Source of the DNA: Vagococcus luciliae
GTDB lineage: Bacteria > Bacillota > Bacilli > Lactobacillales > Vagococcaceae
DNA: 64,000 nucleotides
Reading direction: 5' to 3'
NCBI RefSeq assembly: GCF_024637875.1
Contig: NZ_CP102451.1
Location: forward strand, 437,001-501,000
Shown here: positions 58,003 to 64,000 of the stretch, in pieces
How positions within the stretch are numbered: position 1 is the stretch's first letter
Layout of the letters: every line of letters begins with the position of its first letter
Program-made: the position numbers and the translations under genes
Notes under the pieces: model-generated
What the model saw: only the letters and a program-made list of their open reading frames with translations
What the model was told of the DNA's origin: nothing
Database searches by the model: none

Positions 58003-58063
58003 GTCATAGTCTGTCTAATGTGATTATTTAGAAAGCATATTAGTTTATAGGAGGTGTATGAGA

Positions 58064-58198
58064 ATGAAAAGAACATATCAACCAAAAAAACGTAAACGTC
58101 AAAAAGTTCATGGTTTCCGCAAACGTATGAGTACTAAAAACGGTCGCCGTGTATTAGCAAGTAGACGTCGTAAAGGAAGAAAAGTATTAGCAGCATAA
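58064..58198 (+). CDS. rpmH: Ribosomal protein bL34
   Basis: 44-residue basic large-subunit protein, beginning [18 protein letters not shown] and ending RKGRKVLAA, the canonical L34 sequence. TAGGAGGTG stands 7 bases or more before the ATG. It begins the rightward block rpmH-rnpA-yidC-jag and has its own strong promoter and terminator, which allow much higher expression than rnpA. Confidence 0.98.
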   Translation: MKRTYQPKKRKRQKVHGFRKRMSTKNGRRVLASRRRKGRKVLAA

Positions 58199-58232
58199 AT
58201 CACTGACTCTACGAATCAGTGATTTTTTTTTA
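58197..58232 (+). terminator. Terminator after rpmH
   Basis: A 10-bp stem (58197-58206 with 58216-58225), 9-base loop and a long T-run. Read-through or a weak internal promoter serves rnpA. Confidence 0.92.
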
Positions 58233-58283
58233 TAATAAATTAAAAAAAAAGCGAACTTTATGCTATGATAAGAGTGATTTAAT

Positions 58284-58622
58284 ATGAAAAAAGCGTATCG
58301 AATTAAAAAAGAAAAAGAGTTTCAAAAAATTATTGAGAATAAGCAATCTTTTGCAAATAGAAATTTTATAGTGTATGTCTATGAGTCGCCTGAAAATGTT
58401 CATTTTCGTGTAGGATTATCTGTTGGCAAAAAAGTAGGAAATGCTGTTATGCGTAATCGGGTGAAACGATTAATGAGAACATCTCTGTATGATATGAAGG
58501 AGATGGTTCAATCGAATTACAATATTGTATTAATTGCAAGACCTCAAGTCATTAATTTATCTTTAGATGAAGTAAAGAAAAATATTCAGCATGTGTTTAA
58601 ATTAGCTAATTTAATGAAATAA
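58284..58622 (+). CDS. rnpA: Ribonuclease P protein component
   Basis: Basic protein subunit that helps the catalytic RNA mature tRNA 5' ends; 112 aa. The signature VGKKVGNAVMRNRVKRLMR near residue 50 is complete. No strong ribosome-binding site: the bases before the ATG read AGAGTGATTTAAT. It lies 85 bases after rpmH and 14 before yidC. Confidence 0.97.
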   Translation: MKKAYRIKKEKEFQKIIENKQSFANRNFIVYVYESPENVHFRVGLSVGKKVGNAVMRNRVKRLMRTSLYDMKEMVQSNYNIVLIARPQVINLSLDEVKKNIQHVFKLANLMK

Positions 58623-58636
58623 GAGAGGGTTAGTCA

Positions 58637-59455
58637 GTGAAAAATAAGAAAAAATGGCTGTTTATTCTGTCCATGTTTGTTCTTGTCTTTATTTTGACAG
58701 GATGTGGTACAGGTGAAATCAATCAAAGTAGTGCCGGTTTATGGGATCGATATATTGTTTATTATTTCGGTCAAGCGATAAAAGCGTTATCTTTTGGGCA
58801 TCCTGGTATTGGGATTATTCTATTTACGATTATTGTTAGGATTATTCTATTACCTTTAATGCATTATCAGACAAAAAGCATGCGTAAAACGCAAGAATTA
58901 CAACCAAAATTAAAAGAATTACAAGAAAAGTATGCTTCAAAAGATTCTGAAACGGTTAGAAAATTACAAGAAGAGCAGCAACGGTTATACAGTGATGCAG
59001 GAGTTAATCCGTTATCAGGCTGTTTACCTTTAGTGGTACAACTTCCAATCATGATGGCATTGTGGCAAGCAATTTCTCGTATTCCTGCATTAACAGAAGG
59101 AACATTTTTATGGTTAGAGTTAGGTAAACCCGATCCAACGTTTATTTTACCAATACTTGCCGCAATCTTTACTTTTATTAGTACAAGATTAACAACAATG
59201 AGTCAGTCAGATGTTCAAGGTACAATGAAGGCTATGAATTATGTTATGCCTGTCATGATCTTATTTATGGGAATTAATTTGGCCAGTGGATTATCATTAT
59301 ATTGGGTAATATCAAATGCATTCCAAGTAATTCAAACATTATTGATTAATAATCCATTTAAGATTAGACGTGAACAAGAAGCAGAAGAACAACGAAAAAA
59401 AGAATTAGAAAAAGCACTGCGTAAAGCAAATGCTCCAAAAAAACGAAAAAAATAA
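58637..59455 (+). CDS. yidC: Membrane protein insertase YidC (SpoIIIJ type lipoprotein)
   Basis: Inserts and folds membrane proteins. 272 aa from GTG 58637 (AGAGAGGG upstream). Lipoprotein signal with lipobox LTGC (Cys23). The insertase core starts near residue 55 (GIGIILFTIIVRIILLPLMHYQTKSMRK) with the conserved Arg in the groove (VRIILLPL), and NPLSGCLPLVVQLPIMMALW near residue 130. Basic C-terminal tail. Operon with rnpA and jag. Confidence 0.96.
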   Translation: MKNKKKWLFILSMFVLVFILTGCGTGEINQSSAGLWDRYIVYYFGQAIKALSFGHPGIGIILFTIIVRIILLPLMHYQTKSMRKTQELQPKLKELQEKYASKDSETVRKLQEEQQRLYSDAGVNPLSGCLPLVVQLPIMMALWQAISRIPALTEGTFLWLELGKPDPTFILPILAAIFTFISTRLTTMSQSDVQGTMKAMNYVMPVMILFMGINLASGLSLYWVISNAFQVIQTLLINNPFKIRREQEAEEQRKKELEKALRKANAPKKRKK

Positions 59456-59473
59456 ACTGAGGGGGTTCGTATC

Positions 59474-60235
59474 ATGCCAACATTTACGGGAGAAACTGTT
59501 GATCAAGCTATAAAAAAAGGTTTGGCTTCACTTGGTATAAATCGTGTCGATGCGGATATCTCCATTATTGAAGAGGGTAAAAAAGGATTTCTAGGAATTG
59601 GTAAAAAAGAAGCGATTGTGTCTATTAATGCCAAAGAAAAAGAGATAGAAGAAGTTGAAGACATTCAAGTAACGACAGAAATTATCGAAGAACCAAAAAT
59701 AGACTCTGAAGTAATGGTAGAATATCAAGAGCCAGTTAAAGAAGAAATAAAAGAAACTCCATCTGAATCACAAGACATATCACTTGATGAGGCTATTACG
59801 GAGTTATCACTGTATTTAACAGATATAACAACGGCTTTAGGAGCACCAGCAATGGTGAGAATCCAACGTGATGATAATCATGTGGTATTACATTTAGACA
59901 CAGATAAAAAAGGTTTGTTGATTGGTAAACATGGCAAAGTATTAAATGCTATTCAGTATTTATCACAGGTTTATATTCATCGTTTAGTTAAAAATCGATT
60001 AACTATTATAGTGAATGTTGGAGATTACCGGGAAAGACGAGAAGCAATCATTAAACGATTAGCTAATCAAGCAGTTCATAAGGTAAGAGATACTGCTCAA
60101 CCTGTATTTTTAGAGCCAATGCCTGCGTTTGAACGAAAACAAGTTCATTCGATTTTATCAAATGAAAAGGACATTAAAACGCACTCTGAAGGTAACGAAC
60201 CTCATCGTTATTTAGTCGTTGAATTAAAAAAATAA
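59474..60235 (+). CDS. khpB: RNA-binding protein Jag/KhpB
   Basis: Cytosolic RNA-binding protein, 253 aa: Jag_N domain (residues 1-50, FTGETVDQAIKKGLASL), an acidic linker (50-105), a KH domain with IGKHGKVLNAIQYL near residue 152 and a C-terminal R3H domain (RREAIIKRLANQAVHKV; HSILSNEKDIKTHSEG). KhpB acts with KhpA in RNA metabolism and cell elongation. It starts after GAGGGGG, 18 bases from yidC. Confidence 0.95.
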   Translation: MPTFTGETVDQAIKKGLASLGINRVDADISIIEEGKKGFLGIGKKEAIVSINAKEKEIEEVEDIQVTTEIIEEPKIDSEVMVEYQEPVKEEIKETPSESQDISLDEAITELSLYLTDITTALGAPAMVRIQRDDNHVVLHLDTDKKGLLIGKHGKVLNAIQYLSQVYIHRLVKNRLTIIVNVGDYRERREAIIKRLANQAVHKVRDTAQPVFLEPMPAFERKQVHSILSNEKDIKTHSEGNEPHRYLVVELKK

Positions 60236-60242
60236 TTTTATT

Positions 60243-60275
60243 GAGTCATACATCCCTTGTATGGCTTCTTTTTTT
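60243..60275 (+). terminator. Terminator after khpB
   Basis: An 8-bp stem (60244-60251 with 60259-60266, including G-T pairs) and a T-run, ending the rpmH-khpB block. Confidence 0.8.
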
Positions 60276-60288
60276 GTTATCATATCCA

Positions 60289-60318
60289 TTGTCAATAGCT
60301 ATAAAAGTATGCTATTAT
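60289..60318 (+). promoter_or_regulatory. Promoter of mnmE
   Basis: TTGTCA (60289-60294), 18-base spacer, TATTAT (60313-60318). Predicted start near 60326, giving a leader of about 118 bases. Confidence 0.8.
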
Positions 60319-60346
60319 TTCTATGATTATAAATGAGATAGCAGTC

Positions 60347-60413
60347 AAAGTGCTTATCTACTTTTTTATTTATGCTTAAGGGATAAATGAAGGGGTGGAG
60401 TGGGCACTTTTTT
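60347..60413 (+). promoter_or_regulatory. Long terminator-like hairpin in the mnmE leader
   Basis: AAAGTGC (60347-60353) pairs with GCACTTT (60404-60410) and is followed by T bases. Inside, CTAC (60358-60361) pairs with GTGG (60395-60398), six T (60362-60367) with GAAGGG (60389-60394) by wobble and A-T, and ATTTA (60368-60372) with TAAAT (60384-60388), loop 60373-60383. It may be an attenuator, a regulatory RNA, or the 3' end of a small RNA made from the 60289 promoter. Confidence 0.6.
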
Positions 60414-60443
60414 ATATGCATTTTTTAAGAAAGGAAGGTAAAA

Positions 60444-61838
60444 ATGAATATTACAAAAGAGTTTGATACGATTGTAGCGATATCAACACCACCAGGTGAG
60501 GGAGCCATTAGCATTGTTCGCTTAAGTGGAGAAGATGCAGTAAGGATTGCTCAAAGCGTGACAAATTATACAGAAAAAGATTTAACTAAAGTTGACACCC
60601 ATACGATTCATTATGGGCATATTAAAGACCCAAAAACGAATCAAGTGATTGATGAAGTGATGTATTCTGTTATGTTAGAACCCAAAACATTTACGCGTGA
60701 AAACGTTGTTGAAATAAATTGTCATGGTGGAATGGTTGTAGCTAATCAAGTATTACAGTTGTTATTGAGACAAGGAGCAAGATTAGCTGAACCAGGAGAA
60801 TTTACCAAGCGTGCGTTTTTAAATGGTCGTATGGATCTATCTCAAGCAGAAGCAGTGATGGACTTAATACAAGCTAAAACAAGTGAATCAATGGACTTAG
60901 CTTTAGGTCAACTTGATGGACGATTATCACAATTAATTCATTCGTTAAGACAAAAATTATTAGTTGCGTTAGCACAAGTAGAGGTAAATATAGATTATCC
61001 AGAGTATGACGATGTAGAAGAAATGACCACTATACTGATGAAAGAAAAAGCTTTGGAAGTAAAAGAGGATATTTCTCATTTGTTAGAAACAGCAACGCAA
61101 GGGAAAATCCTACGAGAAGGATTAGCAACAGCGATTATTGGGCGTCCTAATGTAGGAAAATCAAGTCTATTAAATGATTTATTACGAGAAGATAAAGCCA
61201 TTGTAACAGATGTAGAAGGAACAACAAGAGACGTTATAGAAGAGTTTGTTAATGTACGTGGTGTGCCGTTAAAATTAATTGATACGGCAGGTATTCGTGA
61301 AACAGAAGATATTGTTGAAAAAATAGGGGTAGAACGAAGTCGAAAAGCATTATCTGAAGCAGACTTAGTGTTACTTGTGTTAAATCAAAGTGAATCTATG
61401 ACAGAGATGGATCGTGAGCTAATCTCTCTAACAAAAGATATGCAACGTATTGTCTTACTAAACAAAAATGATTTACCAAACAAATTAGATAAAAATGAGT
61501 TACAAAATCTATTAGGTGAAACACCATTTTTACCAATATCTGTTTTAGAAGGTAGAGGTATTGATTTATTAGAACAGTTAATCAAAGACACATTTTTTGC
61601 TTCTAATACATCTGAAAAAGATGCAACATATATTTCTAACACAAGACACGTAGCATTGCTAGAACAAGCTGATATGGCTCTTGATGAAGTGTTAGAGGGA
61701 ATAGAGTCTGAGATGCCTGTAGATTTATTACAAATTGATATGACAAGAGCTTGGGACTTATTAGGAGAAATTATGGGTGAAAATGTTCAGGATGAATTAA
61801 TCACCCAGTTATTTAGTCAGTTCTGTTTAGGAAAATAA
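60444..61838 (+). CDS. mnmE: tRNA modification GTPase MnmE
   Basis: With MnmG it makes the 5-carboxymethylaminomethyl group at U34 of several tRNAs. 464 aa: N-terminal folate-binding domain ([16 protein letters not shown]), helical domain, inserted G domain with [12 protein letters not shown] near residue 232 and [10 protein letters not shown], and the C-terminal Cys in FCLGK. AAGGAAGG upstream of the ATG. Preceded by an unusual structured leader; mnmG follows after 14 bases. Confidence 0.98.
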   Translation: MNITKEFDTIVAISTPPGEGAISIVRLSGEDAVRIAQSVTNYTEKDLTKVDTHTIHYGHIKDPKTNQVIDEVMYSVMLEPKTFTRENVVEINCHGGMVVANQVLQLLLRQGARLAEPGEFTKRAFLNGRMDLSQAEAVMDLIQAKTSESMDLALGQLDGRLSQLIHSLRQKLLVALAQVEVNIDYPEYDDVEEMTTILMKEKALEVKEDISHLLETATQGKILREGLATAIIGRPNVGKSSLLNDLLREDKAIVTDVEGTTRDVIEEFVNVRGVPLKLIDTAGIRETEDIVEKIGVERSRKALSEADLVLLVLNQSESMTEMDRELISLTKDMQRIVLLNKNDLPNKLDKNELQNLLGETPFLPISVLEGRGIDLLEQLIKDTFFASNTSEKDATYISNTRHVALLEQADMALDEVLEGIESEMPVDLLQIDMTRAWDLLGEIMGENVQDELITQLFSQFCLGK

Positions 61839-61852
61839 GGAGATTAATATTA

Positions 61853-63751
61853 ATGAAAAATACTGAATTGAGAGATTATGATGTCATTGTCGTTGGTGGA
61901 GGGCATGCAGGTTCAGAAGCCTCTTTAGCCGCGGCAAGAATGGGCATGAGTACGTTACTTGTGACACTGAATTTAGATATGATTGGTTTTATGCCATGTA
62001 ACCCATCAATTGGAGGACCGGCCAAAGGGGTGGTTGTCCGTGAAATTGACGCATTGGGTGGTGAGATGGGACGTAACATTGATAAAACGTATATTCAAAT
62101 GCGTATGCTAAATACTGGTAAAGGTCCAGCTGTAAGAGCCCTACGAGCGCAAGCAGATAAACATGCTTATCAATCTGAATTGAAACACACATTAGAAAAA
62201 GAAGATAATCTAGTCGTTAAACAAGGTATCGTTGAGAAATTACTAGTTAAAGATGACGTTTGTTATGGTGTTGAGCTGAGTACAGGGACACGATACACAA
62301 GTAAAGCAGTTATTATTACTGCTGGTACAGCGCTACGTGGTGAAATTATTATTGGTGAATTGAAGTATTCTTCAGGCCCAAATAACTCATTGCCGTCAAT
62401 TGGTTTAGCAAATAACTTAAAAGAAATTGGATTAGAGATAGAACGATTTAAAACAGGGACACCGCCACGAGTAAAATCAAGTACGATTGATTATTCAGTG
62501 ACAGAAGAACAACCAGGGGACAAACAACCCAACCATTTTAGTTTTGAAAGCACAGATGATCAGTACCGTACCGATCAATTACCATGTTGGTTAACTTATA
62601 CAAACTTAGATACACATACAGTTATTCGCGACAATTTACATCGTGCGCCAATGTTTACAGGGATTGTTGAAGGTGTAGGGGCAAGATATTGTCCATCTAT
62701 TGAAGATAAAATCGTTCGCTTTAGTGATAAACCTCGTCACCAAATCTTTTTAGAACCAGAAGGAGAACATACTGAAGAAGTCTATGTTCAAGGTCTGTCA
62801 ACTTCATTACCAGAAGATGTCCAAAAAGAGATGGTTCAAAGCATTGAAGGATTGGAAAAAGCGAAAATTATGCGTAGTGGTTATGCGATTGAGTATGATG
62901 TCGTTGTGCCCCATCAATTACGTCCAACACTTGAAACAATGAAGATTTCAGGTCTTTATACAGCAGGACAAACTAATGGAACATCAGGGTATGAAGAAGC
63001 GGCTTGTCAAGGATTAATGGCAGGAATAAATGCTGCTTTAAAAATACAAGGCAAAGAACCATTTATTTTAAAAAGAAGTGATGCGTACATTGGAGTATTA
63101 ATCGACGATTTGGTAACGAAAGGAACAAATGAACCTTATCGACTGCTAACATCTCGTGCAGAGTATCGTTTACTATTACGTCATGATAACGCTGATTTAC
63201 GTTTAACAGAGATGGGACATGAGATTGGATTGGTTGATGAATTACGTTTCAATCAATACCAAGAGAAAAAAGAGATGGTAGAAAGTGAATTGAAACGTTT
63301 AGGAAAAATTCGTTTGAAACCAACAAAAGACATTCAAGCATTTTTAGAAGAAAAAGAATTGGCTCCACTAAAAGATGGAATTTTAGCACGCGATTTTCTA
63401 AAACGCCCTGAAATTACTTATCGTGATTTGAGTCAATTTATACCAAAACCTGAAAAACAATTACCTCGTTATGTGATTGAACAAGTAGAAATTCAAGTGA
63501 AGTATGAAGGATATATTAAAAAAGCAAAAGATAAAGTTGAAAAATTAAAGCGTATGGAAGCAAAACGTATCCCAGAAAATATTGATTATAAAGCAATAAA
63601 CAGCTTAGCAACAGAAGCAGTTCAAAAATTAGAAAAAATCCGCCCAGAAACAATTGCACAAGCAAGTCGAATAAGTGGCGTTAATCCTTCAGATATAAGC
63701 ATTTTGATGGTTTATATCGAACAAGGGAAAATAGCAAAAATCAAAGAATAA
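61853..63751 (+). CDS. mnmG: tRNA modification FAD enzyme MnmG (GidA)
   Basis: FAD-dependent partner of MnmE in U34 tRNA modification, 632 aa. FAD motif [14 protein letters not shown] near residue 12, [11 protein letters not shown] with the conserved Cys near residue 47, [21 protein letters not shown] near residue 370 and a helical C-terminal MnmE-binding part. AAGGAG with 9-base spacing. Last housekeeping gene of the origin block before an integrated element. Confidence 0.98.
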   Translation: MKNTELRDYDVIVVGGGHAGSEASLAAARMGMSTLLVTLNLDMIGFMPCNPSIGGPAKGVVVREIDALGGEMGRNIDKTYIQMRMLNTGKGPAVRALRAQADKHAYQSELKHTLEKEDNLVVKQGIVEKLLVKDDVCYGVELSTGTRYTSKAVIITAGTALRGEIIIGELKYSSGPNNSLPSIGLANNLKEIGLEIERFKTGTPPRVKSSTIDYSVTEEQPGDKQPNHFSFESTDDQYRTDQLPCWLTYTNLDTHTVIRDNLHRAPMFTGIVEGVGARYCPSIEDKIVRFSDKPRHQIFLEPEGEHTEEVYVQGLSTSLPEDVQKEMVQSIEGLEKAKIMRSGYAIEYDVVVPHQLRPTLETMKISGLYTAGQTNGTSGYEEAACQGLMAGINAALKIQGKEPFILKRSDAYIGVLIDDLVTKGTNEPYRLLTSRAEYRLLLRHDNADLRLTEMGHEIGLVDELRFNQYQEKKEMVESELKRLGKIRLKPTKDIQAFLEEKELAPLKDGILARDFLKRPEITYRDLSQFIPKPEKQLPRYVIEQVEIQVKYEGYIKKAKDKVEKLKRMEAKRIPENIDYKAINSLATEAVQKLEKIRPETIAQASRISGVNPSDISILMVYIEQGKIAKIKE

Positions 63752-63776
63752 ACGTTGATTTATCAATGTTTTACAA
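63752..63776 (+). terminator. Weak terminator after mnmG
   Basis: CGTTGAT pairs with ATCAATG (one G-T) across a two-base loop and is followed by TTTT, directly after the mnmG stop. Confidence 0.55.
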
Positions 63777-63800
63777 GCGATATAAACCATCAGAAACTAA

Positions 63801-63821
63801 TTGACTACGATATTGACTACG
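63801..63821. repeat. Short direct repeat between mnmG and the integrase, possible attachment site
   Basis: TTGACTACG occurs twice, 12 bases apart (63801-63809 and 63813-63821), 4 bases before the integrase stop. Its place at the integrase end of an element makes it a candidate attachment core; the other end is outside the window. Confidence 0.35.
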
Positions 63822-63824
63822 GTT

Positions 63825-64000
63825 TTAGAAATTCATATAGCTAGCAAATAATTCTGTTGTTTCATTCTGTTTAGTGGGCGTGACCATTACGTATATATCA
63901 GTCGTAACTTTTGTGTTTTTATGTCCCAATCGTTGAGACACGTCTTTAATGCTGGCTCCTGATTCAAATAATAAAGATGCATTTGTTTTTCTAAAATCAT
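63825..64000 (-). CDS. Tyrosine recombinase/integrase, C-terminal part (continues beyond window)
   Basis: Minus-strand frame from the window edge to TAA at 63825. It reads DFRKTNASLLFESGASIKD, VSQRLGHKNTKVTTDIYVMV and ends TELFASYMNF. These are the conserved C-terminal elements of phage/ICE-type tyrosine recombinases: Arg in the HxxR-like DFRKT, His in RLGHKN and the catalytic Tyr in DIYVMV. The gene begins to the right of the window and points back to mnmG, so a prophage, satellite or conjugative element is integrated here, with its integrase gene at the border. Confidence 0.9.
   Translation of the reverse strand, partial: DFRKTNASLLFESGASIKDVSQRLGHKNTKVTTDIYVMVTPTKQNETTELFASYMNF

Overview
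This 64 kb window comes from the chromosome of a low-GC Gram-positive lactic acid bacterium and spans the replication origin. I infer Enterococcaceae, most likely Vagococcus or a close relative. The supporting signs are an SMK-box leader on metK, a WxL/LPXTG surface-protein locus, a BmpA/Nup nucleoside ABC transporter inside a deo locus, a flavin-based extracellular electron transport (EET) locus, and the origin order mnmG-mnmE-jag-yidC-rnpA-rpmH / dnaA-dnaN-yaaA-recF-gyrB-gyrA-rpsF-ssb-rpsR-rplI-dnaB-purA. The genus rests on recognition, not on a database search.

Layout. 1-3.5 kb: a CitA/DcuS-type two-component system beside a D-2-hydroxyacid (D-lactate) dehydrogenase and an AEC-family permease, probably an organic-acid module. 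3.7-8.3 kb: two small unknown genes, a 14-TM MFS exporter, metK under an SMK-box SAM riboswitch, and an unknown membrane protein. 8.4-19.3 kb: nucleoside salvage (pdp, cdd, bmpA, nupABC, deoB, punA, deoD), preceded by a LacI-family regulator, twin LacI-type operators and a cre site. 19.4-20.9 kb: an IS1182-family element. 21-24.4 kb: a repeat-rich LPXTG surface protein, a small membrane companion and a decayed single-repeat fragment. 24.4-31 kb: the EET/demethylmenaquinone locus (menA/dmkA, fmnB, pplA, ndh2, eetB, dmkB) without a visible eetA. 31-33.8 kb: an ABC-F ATPase and a DUF421/DUF3290 pair. 33.9-40.9 kb: a WxL cluster of seven genes, including a signal-peptidase homologue that has lost both catalytic residues. 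41.1-42.5 kb: an IS30-family element and scrambled IS ends. 42.5-63.8 kb: degV, then the origin region with two parS sites and DnaA-box clusters on both sides of dnaA. 63.8-64 kb: the C-terminal end of a tyrosine recombinase, the border of an integrated element just downstream of mnmG.

Working together. The deo locus imports nucleosides and breaks them down to bases and pentose phosphates, under a local repressor and probably CcpA. The EET locus encodes membrane quinone synthesis, a type II NADH dehydrogenase and a lipoprotein to be flavinylated by the ApbE-type enzyme, which fits NADH electrons being passed to extracellular acceptors. The WxL proteins, the DUF916 protein and the small LPXTG protein probably form a wall-associated surface complex. 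The most unusual items are the dead signal peptidase in the WxL cluster, the EET locus without eetA, the structured leader before mnmE, the decayed repeat fragment beside the LPXTG gene, and the nested IS remnants.
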